A DNA stretch of 64,000 nt from NCBI RefSeq assembly GCF_001424645.1, contig NZ_LMQR01000001.1, forward strand, positions 551,301-615,300. The letters run 5' to 3'. Numbering within the stretch: the first letter of the stretch is position 1; every line of letters begins with the position of its first letter. Origin of the DNA: Frigoribacterium sp. Leaf415 (GTDB lineage Bacteria > Actinomycetota > Actinomycetes > Actinomycetales > Microbacteriaceae). The position numbers were made by a program, and so were the translations under genes. The notes under the pieces were generated by a model. It did not search any database. It was not told the DNA's origin and worked only from the letters and a program-made list of their open reading frames with translations. Below are positions 22,859 through 31,350 of this stretch, piece by piece.

Positions 22859-23026
22859 TCGGGCGATCGGCCGGGTGACGCGGAGCCGGGTGAAAGCACA
22901 GCCGGACGACACCCGACGCACAGCCAACCCCGAGGTCACACCCCGGGAGGCGCGGGTAGCGTCGTCTGCGGACGTCACCGAGGCGCCCCCGCACCGCCCG
23001 CACCTGCACCACGAGAGGCATCACCC

Positions 23027-23266
23027 GTGAGCACCACCGCACCGACCGACGTCCTGAGGAGAATGGCCCGCGTCATCACGCGCACCGTCTCGTCCGACCT
23101 CGTCCAGGTGTCGACTCCCGACCGCGTGCTCGGCCACGTCCGGGCCGAGCAGGGCACGTTCGTCGCGCTGCGCGGTGCCGACCCCCGCTGGGGCGAGGTC
23201 GTCGGACGGTATCCCTCCGAGGGACTGGCCCTCGAGGCCCTGCGTCAGCGCAAGCGCTCGATCTGA
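23027..23266 (+). CDS. Small hypothetical protein
   Basis: This 79-residue soluble protein has a short N-terminal basic helix (LRRMARVITRTV) and a compact rest (DRVLGHVRAEQGTFVALRG, ending RQRKRSI). The GTG at 23027 follows GAGAGG. It stands alone between the proVWX terminator and a convergent hydrolase. The codon use fits its neighbours. I do not recognise a family; it might be a small nucleic-acid-binding protein given its basic ends, but that is a guess. Confidence 0.55.
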   Translation: MSTTAPTDVLRRMARVITRTVSSDLVQVSTPDRVLGHVRAEQGTFVALRGADPRWGEVVGRYPSEGLALEALRQRKRSI

Positions 23267-23331
23267 ACCACCGCTGCGCCGAGTCGTCCCCGAGCGGCCC
23301 CCCGGGGCGGTCCTGACGGACGCTCGGGCGG

Positions 23332-24192
23332 CTAGTCGCCGACGCCGGCGAAGAACGACGTGAGCTGGCGCGTGATGCGGTCGCGCGCCTCCTCGTCCGA
23401 GATGGTGGCCGAACCGTCGCCCGACTGCTCGCCGTAGCTGCCGAACTGTGCGTGGTTCGACCCGTCGATCTCGACCACCGAGGCGCTGCCCGGCAGCATG
23501 TCGCGGTAGTTCGCGATCTTCGCCGGAGTGCTCAGACCGTCCTCGGAACCACCGAGGCTGAGGACCGCCAGCTCGTCGTCGTCCGAGAGGTCGGTGGTCG
23601 CGCAGTACGAGCCGAGGAGCACCAGCGCGTCCACCGTCCGGTCGTCGGCGGCGTACTGACAGGCGCGCACGCCGCCGAGCGAGTGGCCGCCGACGGCCCA
23701 TTCGTCGACCTCGGGGGCGAGGTCGGTGAACGTCGACAGCGGACGGGGGTCGAGGATGCCGAATCCGAGCGTGGGTCGTTCGACGACGACGGTGACGCCG
23801 GTGGCGACGAGCCCCGCGAAGGTCTGCTCGTAGGCCTGCGGGTCGACCCGGGCACCGGCGACGAAGACGAGACCCTGGCCGGTGGCGGTCGTCTCGGCCG
23901 GTCGCATCACGACCGTGTCGGGCCTGCTCGTCACCTCGACCCCTTCGTCGGCGGACACCGAGGCGAGCGAGGCGGCCGTCGCCGACATCGGCGTCTTGGC
24001 CCACACGAAGAACCCCGTGGCGGCGAGCACGACGACGGCGAACGATCCGAGGGCCACTCCCTTGAGCACGCGTCGTCGTCGTGAGCGGTGACGCCGGTGC
24101 GTCGAGGGCGTGGCGGACTCGTGACGGGAAGCTGTGGATCGTCTCACCGTTCCATCGTCCCAGCGTCGAGCCGGGACGGAGCCGTGCGTCAT
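23332..24192 (-). CDS. Membrane-anchored alpha/beta hydrolase
   Basis: This protein of up to 286 residues has a very basic N-terminus (HRRHRSRRRRVLKG), one membrane helix (about 45-65) and an extracellular alpha/beta-hydrolase domain. The nucleophile elbow is GGHSLGG and the catalytic His is probably in SNHAQFG. This matches the 'alpha/beta hydrolase family 5' type of secreted esterase-like proteins; the substrate is unknown. The ATG at 24192 is the longest choice; the GTG at 24147 would leave more room for the divergent mscS promoter. A CGCGCCTCC word lies in its 3' part at 23384. Confidence 0.85.
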   Translation of the reverse strand: MTHGSVPARRWDDGTVRRSTASRHESATPSTHRRHRSRRRRVLKGVALGSFAVVVLAATGFFVWAKTPMSATAASLASVSADEGVEVTSRPDTVVMRPAETTATGQGLVFVAGARVDPQAYEQTFAGLVATGVTVVVERPTLGFGILDPRPLSTFTDLAPEVDEWAVGGHSLGGVRACQYAADDRTVDALVLLGSYCATTDLSDDDELAVLSLGGSEDGLSTPAKIANYRDMLPGSASVVEIDGSNHAQFGSYGEQSGDGSATISDEEARDRITRQLTSFFAGVGD

Positions 24193-24208
24193 GCGTCAGG
24201 CTCGGGGG

Positions 24209-25501
24209 ATGCCCTGGATACAACTCGTCATCTCGCTCGTCGCCGCCGTCGTCCTCACCTTCGTCGTCTCGGCCGTCGTCGGTGCGGTCGTCGGCGTGGT
24301 CGCGAAGCGCAAGGAGTGGGCGCAGGCGTTCGTGAAGCGCATGCGCCGCCCGTTCCGCGCGACGCTGCTCGTCGTACTGCTCGTCGTCGCCCTGACCACG
24401 TCGTTCGACTCGCTGCTGCCCGCCGACTACCCGGGGGAGGGCTGGGTCTCGCAGTCCTTCCGGTGCGCCATCATCGTCGTCGTGGCCTGGTTCGTGGGCG
24501 CCCTGGCGATCTTCTTCGAGGACCTCGGGCTGTCGCGCTACCGGGTCGACACCCCCGACAACCGGGTGGCCCGTCGTGTCCGGACGCAGGTGCTCATCCT
24601 GCGCCGGCTGACCGTGGCCCTCATCGTGATCCTCGCCGCGGGCACCGTGCTGCTCGGGTTCCCGGGTGTCGAGGCGGTGGGCGCGAGCGTCCTCGCCAGC
24701 GCGGGGCTGGTCTCGGTCGTCGCGGGCCTCGCGGCGCAGTCGACGCTGGCCAACGTCTTCGCCGGCATCCAACTGGCCTTCAGCGACGCGATCCGCATCG
24801 ACGACGTCGTCGTGGTCGAGGGGCAGTGGGGCCTGATCGAGGAGATCACGCTCTCGTACGTGGTCGTGCACATCTGGGACGACCGCCGACTCGTGCTGCC
24901 GTCGACCTACTTCACGACCACGCCGTTCGAGAACTGGACGCGGCGCAACAGCGAGCTGCTCGGCGCGGTCGAGTTCGACCTGGACTGGCGCGTCGACCCG
25001 GGCGCCATGCGGAAGGAGCTCGACGTGATCCTCGCGGGCACCGACCTCTGGGACGGGCGCACCAAGGTGCTGCAGGTCACCGACGCCCAGGCCGGCTACG
25101 TGCGCGTCCGCGTGCTGGTCACGGCGAAGGACGCCCCGACCCTGTTCGATCTGCGCTGCCTCGTCCGCGAGGACCTCATCGCCTGGCTGCACGCGAAGAG
25201 CCCGCAGTCGATCCCGCGGACGCGGGTGCAGATGGTCGAGGCCGAACCGGTGCCGACCGGGCGGGCTCCCCGCTCGACGTCGGACGCCTCGGGCCTGTTC
25301 AGCGGCGACAACGCCGACTCCGAGCGCACCGCTCTCTTCACGGCGGCCATCCCGATCCACGACATCGCCGAGTACGAGGCCTCGCTCGGTGCCGAGGCGG
25401 AACACGACCCGCACGTCGCGGGCCGACCCGGCGACCTGCCTGCAGGCCGTCCCGACGGCGATCCCGCGGGGCCGACGCGCGGCGTCGGCGAGCGTCGCTG
25501 A
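24209..25501 (+). CDS. MscS-family mechanosensitive channel
   Basis: This channel of about 430 residues has around five membrane helices. The pore-lining region is ASVLASAGLVSVVAGLAAQS followed by the MscS beta-domain entry TLANVFAGIQLAFSDAIRID. Such channels release solutes on hypo-osmotic shock. A long C-terminal polar tail (about 360-430) is probably disordered. I used the ATG at 24209 (MPWIQLVISL); an ATG at 24191 and a GTG at 24134 are in frame, but they would overlap the divergent hydrolase gene. Confidence 0.88.
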   Translation: MPWIQLVISLVAAVVLTFVVSAVVGAVVGVVAKRKEWAQAFVKRMRRPFRATLLVVLLVVALTTSFDSLLPADYPGEGWVSQSFRCAIIVVVAWFVGALAIFFEDLGLSRYRVDTPDNRVARRVRTQVLILRRLTVALIVILAAGTVLLGFPGVEAVGASVLASAGLVSVVAGLAAQSTLANVFAGIQLAFSDAIRIDDVVVVEGQWGLIEEITLSYVVVHIWDDRRLVLPSTYFTTTPFENWTRRNSELLGAVEFDLDWRVDPGAMRKELDVILAGTDLWDGRTKVLQVTDAQAGYVRVRVLVTAKDAPTLFDLRCLVREDLIAWLHAKSPQSIPRTRVQMVEAEPVPTGRAPRSTSDASGLFSGDNADSERTALFTAAIPIHDIAEYEASLGAEAEHDPHVAGRPGDLPAGRPDGDPAGPTRGVGERR

Positions 25502-25516
25502 CGCGACCCCACGGAC

Positions 25517-25554
25517 GAGGAGGCGCGCCCCGCCAGAGCGGGACGCGCCTCCTC
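25517..25554. terminator. Terminator built from two inverted GGAGGCGCG words
   Basis: GAGGAGGCGCG (25517-25527) pairs with CGCGCCTCCTC (25544-25554) and a smaller inner stem extends it. It lies 16 bases after the mscS stop and 17 bases before the convergent small-protein stop, so it can serve both genes. Confidence 0.82.
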
Positions 25555-25570
25555 GGTGTCGCGGCGGTCG

Positions 25571-25750
25571 TCAGTCGTCGTCGTTCGCGGCCTCGATGAC
25601 GTTGCCCACGGCGATCGCGGTGGACGCCGCCCAGCTGATCGCCGTGAGGGCGAGGCGCCAGTCACGCGGCCCGGCGCTCAGGCTCTTGAGGAGGCTGATG
25701 CCGGAGAAGATCGCGCTGATGATCGCGCCGTTGAAGAGGAATTTGCGCAC
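25571..25750 (-). CDS. Small two-helix membrane protein
   Basis: This protein of about 59 residues has two hydrophobic stretches (FNGAIISAIFSGISLLK and LALTAISWAASTAIAVGNVI) and an acidic end (EAANDDD). I took the GTG at 25750 because GGGAG lies seven bases upstream; a GTG at 25780 adds ten residues without a ribosome-binding site. It faces mscS across a shared terminator. The function is unknown. Confidence 0.6.
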   Translation of the reverse strand: MRKFLFNGAIISAIFSGISLLKSLSAGPRDWRLALTAISWAASTAIAVGNVIEAANDDD

Positions 25751-25872
25751 GGTGGGGCTCCCAGGGGTCGTTTCGACCACGGTACCGCGTGACGTCGCAC
25801 GAGTCCGGGTGGGGGTAGGTTGAGCTGCCCGGCGTCCCGTGCCGGTGCGTCCCGCGGTCGAAGGAGAATGCC

Positions 25873-27027
25873 GTGCGCACTGCCGTGCTCGGAGGAGTGT
25901 TCGTGGCGATCGGCCTCGTGGCCGTGGTCACCGGGGTCCTGACCGGTGACGAACTCCTCGCCCTCGTCGAGCGGGTCGCGCCCGTGCTGGGCTTCGTCGT
26001 CGGCCTGACGATCGTCGCCGAGCTGGCGGCGGAAGCCGGGCTCTTCGCGTGGCTGGCGTCCGCCTCGGCCCGACTCGCCGGCGGCCGCGTGCTCGCGTTG
26101 TGGCTCCTGGTCGTGGCGCTCGCCGTGCTGTGCACGGTGTTCCTCTCGCTCGACACGACGGCGGTCCTGCTCACCCCGGTGGTCGTCATCGTCGCCCGGC
26201 ACGCGGGCCTGCCGCCGATGCCGTTCGCCCTGACCACGGTGTGGCTCGCGAACTGCGCCTCGATGCTGTTGCCCGTCTCGAACCTCACCAACCTGCTCGC
26301 CCTGCACGAGCTGGGCTCGCCGGCCCCCGTGCAGTTCGCCGCGCTGGTCGCACCGGCCGCCGTGGTGGGCGTCGTCGTCCCGGTCGTGGCGATCGGACTG
26401 CGCTACCGCCGCCAGCTGGTCGGCCGGTTCGAGGCGCCGTCGTCCGAGCCCGTGGCCGATCGCGTGCTCTTCGGCGTCGCCGCGGTCGCGACGGGACTGC
26501 TCGTGCCGGCCCTCGTCTCGGGTGTCGAGGTGTGGATCCCCGCGGCCGTCGCGGCGCTCGTGCTCGTCGTGGCCACGGCCGTGCGGCGCCGGGGGGTCCT
26601 GCGGCTCGGGCTGGTGCCGTGGGGCACCCTGCTCTTCGCCGGAGGGCTCTTCCTCGTCGTCGAAGCCGCCCACTCGCTCGGCCTCGCCGACCTGCTCGGC
26701 GCCGTGGTGGGCACGGGTGACCAGCTGCCCGACCTGCTGCGGCTCGCGGGCGGCAGCGCCGTCGCCGCGAACGTCGCGAACAACCTGCCGGCCTACCTCG
26801 CCCTCGAGCCGGTGGCCGGATCACCGTTGCGGCTCGTCGCCGTGCTCGTCGGGGTGAACATCGGCTGCCTCGTCACGCCCTGGGCCTCGCTCGCGACGCT
26901 GCTCTGGCACTCCCGGTTGTCGTCGATGGGCGTCGAGGTCGCGTGGGGACGGTTCGTGCTCGCCGGGCTCGGGGTGGCGGCGGTCGCCGTGCCGCTCGCG
27001 GTCGTCGCGACGGTCCTGGTCGTCTGA
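25873..27027 (+). CDS. SLC13/ArsB-NhaD-type transporter
   Basis: This 384-residue polytopic protein has about eleven helices and matches the ion-transporter superfamily. It shows two related halves with conserved LSLDTTAVLLTPVV and, near the end, AVAANVANNLPAYLAL followed by GVNIGCLVTPWASLATLLW. These resemble the substrate loops of SLC13/ArsB/NhaD proteins. It could carry dicarboxylate, arsenite, sodium or another anion; no ars genes are adjacent. The GTG at 25873 follows AAGGAG. Its 3' end is overlapped antisense by the next gene. Confidence 0.82.
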   Translation: MRTAVLGGVFVAIGLVAVVTGVLTGDELLALVERVAPVLGFVVGLTIVAELAAEAGLFAWLASASARLAGGRVLALWLLVVALAVLCTVFLSLDTTAVLLTPVVVIVARHAGLPPMPFALTTVWLANCASMLLPVSNLTNLLALHELGSPAPVQFAALVAPAAVVGVVVPVVAIGLRYRRQLVGRFEAPSSEPVADRVLFGVAAVATGLLVPALVSGVEVWIPAAVAALVLVVATAVRRRGVLRLGLVPWGTLLFAGGLFLVVEAAHSLGLADLLGAVVGTGDQLPDLLRLAGGSAVAANVANNLPAYLALEPVAGSPLRLVAVLVGVNIGCLVTPWASLATLLWHSRLSSMGVEVAWGRFVLAGLGVAAVAVPLAVVATVLVV

Positions 27028-27842
27028 GGGGGCCGGGCGACGGCGCCCGACGCGGGTGCGGTCGCGAGGTGACGACGCGCGAAGGCGAGAGTCCGCCTCA
27101 GCTGGCCGAGCCGCGCCTCCTCGTCCCCGGCGGTGTGCACCTCGGCGGCGACGACGCCGGTCCAGCCCGACCGGGCCAGCTGGGTCAGGACCTCGGCGAC
27201 CGGCTGCGTGCCGTCGCCCGGCACGAGGTGCTGGTCGTGCAGCCCGCCCGGCCGGGACGACACGACGCCGTCGGTCAGGTGGACGTGGCGCAACCGGGGT
27301 CCGAGCGCCAGGGCGAGGTCGAGTGCGTCGCGACCGGCGACGGCTGCGTGCGAGAAGTCGAGGGTGGCCGCGTCGACGTCGGTCGCCACGGGGTCGGGCC
27401 CGGGGCGGTAGGCGTCGAACCCCACCGGCCCGAACCGGAGGGGGAACATGTTCTCGACCGCCAGGGTGACGCCCGTCTCCGCGGCGATCTCGCGGACGAC
27501 GTCCACGAAGCGGGCCGCGAACGACCTCTGCCAGACGAACGGCGGGTGGACGACGACGGTCGAGGCGCCCAGCTCGCGGGCCAGCTCGGCCGACCGGCGG
27601 AGCTTGTCGACCTGGTCCCGGCCGAAGGCGAAGTGCGCGACGGGCAGCACGGGGGCGTGCACCGAGAGCACGGGCAGGCCCCAGCGCGCGGTCGCCGCAC
27701 GGAGGAGGTCGGCGCGCCGGGTCGCCCGGTCGGCCGTCACCATCACCTCGACCCCGTCGAAGCCGGTGAGCCGAGCGAGCCGGAAGGCCTCGTCGGTCGA
27801 CAGCGGGAAGACGCAGGACGTGCTCATTCCGACCGTGATCAC
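26793..27842 (-). CDS. Sugar-phosphate isomerase/epimerase-like TIM-barrel protein with overlapping tail
   Basis: The first 265 or so residues match the xylose-isomerase-like TIM-barrel family: LSVHAPVLPVAHF, STVVVHPPFVW, TLAVENMFP, and RHVHLTDGV with metal-binding His, Glu and Asp. Such enzymes isomerise or epimerise sugars or inositols; the substrate is unknown. The frame does not stop at the domain end but runs about 80 more residues antisense into the SLC13-type gene (overlap 26793-27027). That tail is Thr/Ser/Arg-rich and looks like shadow sequence. The ATG at 27842 is the only sensible start. The domain call is firm; the true 3' end is doubtful. Confidence 0.8.
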   Translation of the reverse strand: MITVGMSTSCVFPLSTDEAFRLARLTGFDGVEVMVTADRATRRADLLRAATARWGLPVLSVHAPVLPVAHFAFGRDQVDKLRRSAELARELGASTVVVHPPFVWQRSFAARFVDVVREIAAETGVTLAVENMFPLRFGPVGFDAYRPGPDPVATDVDAATLDFSHAAVAGRDALDLALALGPRLRHVHLTDGVVSSRPGGLHDQHLVPGDGTQPVAEVLTQLARSGWTGVVAAEVHTAGDEEARLGQLRRTLAFARRHLATAPASGAVARPPQTTRTVATTASGTATAATPSPASTNRPHATSTPIDDNRECQSSVASEAQGVTRQPMFTPTSTATSRNGDPATGSRAR

Positions 27843-27910
27843 GCGGCCAGGCTACGACCGGTGCGGCAGGGCGGCGTCGACCCCGCGGTGAACAGTGCGG
27901 GAACGGCGGA

Positions 27911-28951
27911 CTACAGCCAGTCGCGACGCTTGAACTGCCACCAGAGCAGGCCGCCGATCGCCACGATCAGCACGCACGACGTGACGAAGCCCGCGGGGGA
28001 CTGGAACCCCGGGTACGGCACGTTCTGCCCGTAGAACCCCGTGATCGCCGTGGGGACGGCGATGATGGCCGCCCAGCTCGTCACCTTCTTCATGATGAGG
28101 TTCATGCGGTTGGACTGCAGGTTGAGGTTCGTGTCGAGGATGGTCGAGACGAGGTCACGCAGCGAGTCGTTCTGCTCGGCCACGCGCAGGACGTGGTCGT
28201 AGACGTCCTGGAAGTACGGCTGCATGTCGGCGTCGACCTCTTTCAGGTCGCGGCGCAGCAGGGTGTTCAGCACCTCGCGCATCGGCGACGCCACCCGCCG
28301 CAGCTGGACGAGGCTCTTGCGCAGGGCGAACGAGCGCTTCTGCACGTCGATGGTGCGGGGCGTCGGGTCGAAGAGGTCGTCGGCGATGCCCTCGATCTCG
28401 TCGTCGAGCGCGTCCGTGGCGTCGAAGTGCCGGTCCACCACGCAGTCGAGCAGCCCCCAGAGGAAGTACGAGACGCCGTGCGACGCCAGGTCGCGGTTCT
28501 GGTCGAAGGTCGCCTGCAGCCGGGCGACGTCGAACTCGGGATGGTGGATCGTCACGAGGGCGCGCTCGGTGATGAACGCCTTCACCTCGCTCGTGTCGAG
28601 CACGCCGCTGGCACGGTCGAAGCGCACGTCGTAGAGCGCCGTGAACAGATGGTTGTCGTAGCGGTCGATCTTGGGCCGCTGCCCGTCCTGCAGGGCGTCC
28701 TCGACGGCGAGCTCGTGCAGGCCGAGCTCGTCCTCGAGCGCGGCGAGGTCGTCGGCGGTCGGGTCGGTGAGATCGATCCACACGTGGCAGCCGTCGGTCT
28801 CGAGGTGGTCGCTCACCTCGTGCAGCGGGAAGTCGTGGGCGATCAGCTCGCCCGCGCGGTAGGCGCGCGTGACGATGGTCGTGTCGGACTCGTGGCCCTC
28901 GTCGGCGGTGCCGCAGGGCCCCTCGGTGCGCGGGGGACGGGTGTCGGTCAT
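27911..28951 (-). CDS. corA: CorA-family divalent cation transporter
   Basis: This protein of about 346 residues has a long cytoplasmic alpha/beta and helical domain and two C-terminal membrane helices. The loop between them reads TGFYGQNVPYPGF. The classical GMN signature is GQN here, a variant seen in other actinobacterial CorA proteins. CorA imports Mg2+ and Co2+; variants can export or carry Zn2+. The start ATG is at 28951 (MTDTRPP), or 28960. It diverges from the kinase gene with at most 18 bases between start codons. Confidence 0.9.
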   Translation of the reverse strand: MTDTRPPRTEGPCGTADEGHESDTTIVTRAYRAGELIAHDFPLHEVSDHLETDGCHVWIDLTDPTADDLAALEDELGLHELAVEDALQDGQRPKIDRYDNHLFTALYDVRFDRASGVLDTSEVKAFITERALVTIHHPEFDVARLQATFDQNRDLASHGVSYFLWGLLDCVVDRHFDATDALDDEIEGIADDLFDPTPRTIDVQKRSFALRKSLVQLRRVASPMREVLNTLLRRDLKEVDADMQPYFQDVYDHVLRVAEQNDSLRDLVSTILDTNLNLQSNRMNLIMKKVTSWAAIIAVPTAITGFYGQNVPYPGFQSPAGFVTSCVLIVAIGGLLWWQFKRRDWL

Positions 28952-28969
28952 GAGGCGCATGCTATTCCC

Positions 28970-29740
28970 GTGACCTCGTACACGAAGCAGCGTGCCGACG
29001 CCCCCGCAGGGTTCTTCGAGGCCGAGGCGGCCGGGCTCGCCTGGCTCGCCGAGGCCACGCCCCGAGGAGGCGCGCGCACCGTGGGCGTGCAGGCCGCGTC
29101 CCCGGGGCGCATCGACCTCGATCCCGTGCACGAGGTCCGCCCCACGGCCGAGGCCGCCCGGGCCTTCGGTGAGGCGCTCGCGGTGACCCACGCGAGCGGC
29201 GCGGACGCGTTCGGTGCGCCTCCTCGGGGGTGGACGGGCCCGTGCTTCATCGGCAGCCGGTCGATGACCGTGCGACCGAAGGCGACCTGGGGCGTCTTCT
29301 ACGCCGAGCAGCGGGTCCTGCCGTACGCCCGCGTCGCCGTCGAGGCGGGCAACCTCGACCGGGCGGGCCTCGAGGTCGTCGAGCGTGCGTGCGGCGTCGT
29401 CGCGGACGGCGCCTTCGACGACGACGTTCCGCCGGCTCGCCTCCACGGCGACCTGTGGGCCGGCAACGTGCTCTTCGACGGCGGCGGGGTCGTGCTCATC
29501 GACCCGGCCGCCCACGGCGGGCACCCCGAGACCGACCTGGCGATGCTGGCGTTGTTCGGCTGCCCGCATCTCGAGGACGTGCTGGCCGGCTACGAGGCGC
29601 GCTCGCCGCTGGGGGAGGGGTGGCGGGGCCGCGTGCCGCTGCACCAGCTGCATCCGCTGGCCGTGCACGCCGCCGGTCACGGGCCGAGCTACGGCGTGGC
29701 GCTGGTCAGGGCCGCCGAGGCGACCCTGCGCCTCGCCTGA
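28970..29740 (+). CDS. Fructosamine kinase-family protein
   Basis: This 256-residue kinase is related to ketosamine 3-kinases, which phosphorylate sugar adducts on proteins or amines so that they fall off. It has the catalytic LHGDLWAGNVLF and the DFG-like LIDPAAHGGHPETDLAM. The N-terminal ATP-lobe motif FIGSRSM is present. I used the GTG at 28970 (VTSYTKQ). A GGAGGCGCG word lies at 29066. It starts almost back-to-back with corA. Confidence 0.9.
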   Translation: MTSYTKQRADAPAGFFEAEAAGLAWLAEATPRGGARTVGVQAASPGRIDLDPVHEVRPTAEAARAFGEALAVTHASGADAFGAPPRGWTGPCFIGSRSMTVRPKATWGVFYAEQRVLPYARVAVEAGNLDRAGLEVVERACGVVADGAFDDDVPPARLHGDLWAGNVLFDGGGVVLIDPAAHGGHPETDLAMLALFGCPHLEDVLAGYEARSPLGEGWRGRVPLHQLHPLAVHAAGHGPSYGVALVRAAEATLRLA

Positions 29741-29796
29741 GCGCTGCCGCGGCGGGGCACCGCCGGTCGACCGGGGGCGCGGGGGGTGCCGCTGAT

Positions 29797-29804
29797 AATC
29801 TGGC
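29797..29804 (+). promoter_or_regulatory. Candidate -10 of the otsAB promoter
   Basis: The run TGATAATCT contains GATAAT and TAATCT with an upstream TG, the most AT-rich spot in the gap. It gives a leader of about 40 bases before otsA, which has an AGGAG site. No -35 is clear. Confidence 0.5.
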
Positions 29805-29850
29805 CGTCCCGCGTCCGTGCGGGCGATCCGACAGGAGCTGACCCACCCCC

Positions 29851-31350
29851 ATGCCTGACACCCCCGAACGTTACGGCTTCGTCGTCGTCTCCAACCGCCT
29901 CCCCGTCGACCGGGTCGTCGCCGACGACGGCTCGGCGTCGTGGCAGCACTCGCCCGGCGGTCTCGTCACCGCCCTCGAGCCCGTCATGAAGGCCAACGAC
30001 GGTGCGTGGGTGGGCTGGGCGGGGCAGCCCGACCTCGAGTTCGAGCCCTTCGAGGCGGACGGGATCGAGATCGTCCCCGTGCCGCTCAGCGCCGACGAGG
30101 TGCAGCGCTACTACGAGGGCTTCAGCAACGACACGCTGTGGCCGCTGTACCACGACGTCATCGCGGCCCCGACCTACCACCGGGTCTGGTGGGAGTCCTA
30201 CGTGCAGGTCAACCAGCGCTTCGCCGACCGGGCCGCCGAGATCACCGAAGAGGGCGGCACCATCTGGGTGCAGGACTACCAGCTGCAGCTCGTGCCGAAG
30301 ATGCTGCGCGAGGCCCGACCCGACGTCACCATCGGGTTCTTCAACCACATCCCGTTCCCGCCGCTCGGCATCTTCTCGCAGCTGCCCTGGCGGCAGCAGA
30401 TCGTCGAGGGCCTGCTCGGCGCCGACGTCATCGGCTTCCAGCGGGCCGACGACGCGTCGAACTTCTCGCGCGCCGTCCGTCACCTGCTCGGCTACTCGAC
30501 GACACGCCCCTACATCGAGGTCCCGGTCGACGACGAGTCCGCGCCGGTGTCGCGCCGCGGCACGAAGGTGCGCCGCGTGCTGGCGAAGCACTTCCCGATC
30601 TCGATCGACGCCGCCAGCTACGAAGAGCTCGCCGCCCGACCCGACGTCCAGGCCAGGGCCCGCGAGATCCGCGAGGGCCTCGGCAACCCCAAGACGATCA
30701 TGCTCGGCGTCGACCGGCTCGACTACACCAAGGGCATCCGGCACCGCATGAAGGCGTTCGGCGAGCTGCTCGCGGACGGCCGGCTCAGCGTCGAGGACGC
30801 CACGCTCGTGCAGGTCGCGAGCCCGAGCCGCGAGCGGGTCGAGACGTACAAGCAGCTGCGCGACGAGATCGAGCTGACCGTCGGCCGCGTGAACGGCGAC
30901 TACGGCACCATGAGCCACACGGCCATCAGCTACCACCACCACGGCTACCCCCGCGAAGAGATGGTGGCGCTGTACCTCGCCGCCGACATCATGCTGGTCA
31001 CGGCCCTGCGCGACGGCATGAACCTGGTCGCGAAAGAGTACGTGGCGGTGCGTCACGACAACGACGGCGTGCTCGTGCTCAGCGAGTTCGCCGGTGCGGC
31101 CGACGAGCTGAAGAGCGCCCTGCTGATCAACCCGCACGACATCGGCGGCCTCAAGAACACGATCATGCGCGCCATCGAGATGCCCAAGCGGGACCGCACC
31201 ACGCGCATGCGGGCCCTCCGCCGTCGCGTGCTCGAGAACGACGTGGCCAAGTGGTCGGCGTCCTTCCTCCAGGCCCTCGAGAACGTGCGACCGGGGCAGC
31301 AGATCACGCCGGCACCGGCCTCGGGCGCGAAGGGCGGCGACGCCTCGTGA
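29851..31350 (+). CDS. otsA: Trehalose-6-phosphate synthase
   Basis: This 499-residue GT20 glycosyltransferase joins UDP-glucose and glucose-6-phosphate into trehalose-6-phosphate. It has VVVSNRLP at the N-terminus, WVQDYQLQLVP, FFNHIPFPP, VDRLDYTKGI and the nucleotide-sugar motif LRDGMNLVAKEY. The length is normal. The ATG at 29851 has AGGAG upstream. Its stop overlaps otsB by four bases, giving a coupled trehalose pathway; trehalose is an osmo- and desiccation protectant and a cell-wall lipid precursor in this phylum. Confidence 0.96.
   Translation: MPDTPERYGFVVVSNRLPVDRVVADDGSASWQHSPGGLVTALEPVMKANDGAWVGWAGQPDLEFEPFEADGIEIVPVPLSADEVQRYYEGFSNDTLWPLYHDVIAAPTYHRVWWESYVQVNQRFADRAAEITEEGGTIWVQDYQLQLVPKMLREARPDVTIGFFNHIPFPPLGIFSQLPWRQQIVEGLLGADVIGFQRADDASNFSRAVRHLLGYSTTRPYIEVPVDDESAPVSRRGTKVRRVLAKHFPISIDAASYEELAARPDVQARAREIREGLGNPKTIMLGVDRLDYTKGIRHRMKAFGELLADGRLSVEDATLVQVASPSRERVETYKQLRDEIELTVGRVNGDYGTMSHTAISYHHHGYPREEMVALYLAADIMLVTALRDGMNLVAKEYVAVRHDNDGVLVLSEFAGAADELKSALLINPHDIGGLKNTIMRAIEMPKRDRTTRMRALRRRVLENDVAKWSASFLQALENVRPGQQITPAPASGAKGGDAS

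Noticed and set aside
29214..29224. Another copy of the dispersed word in the fructosamine-kinase gene
   Set aside because: It matches only eight of nine bases (TGCGCCTCC), so I did not count it.
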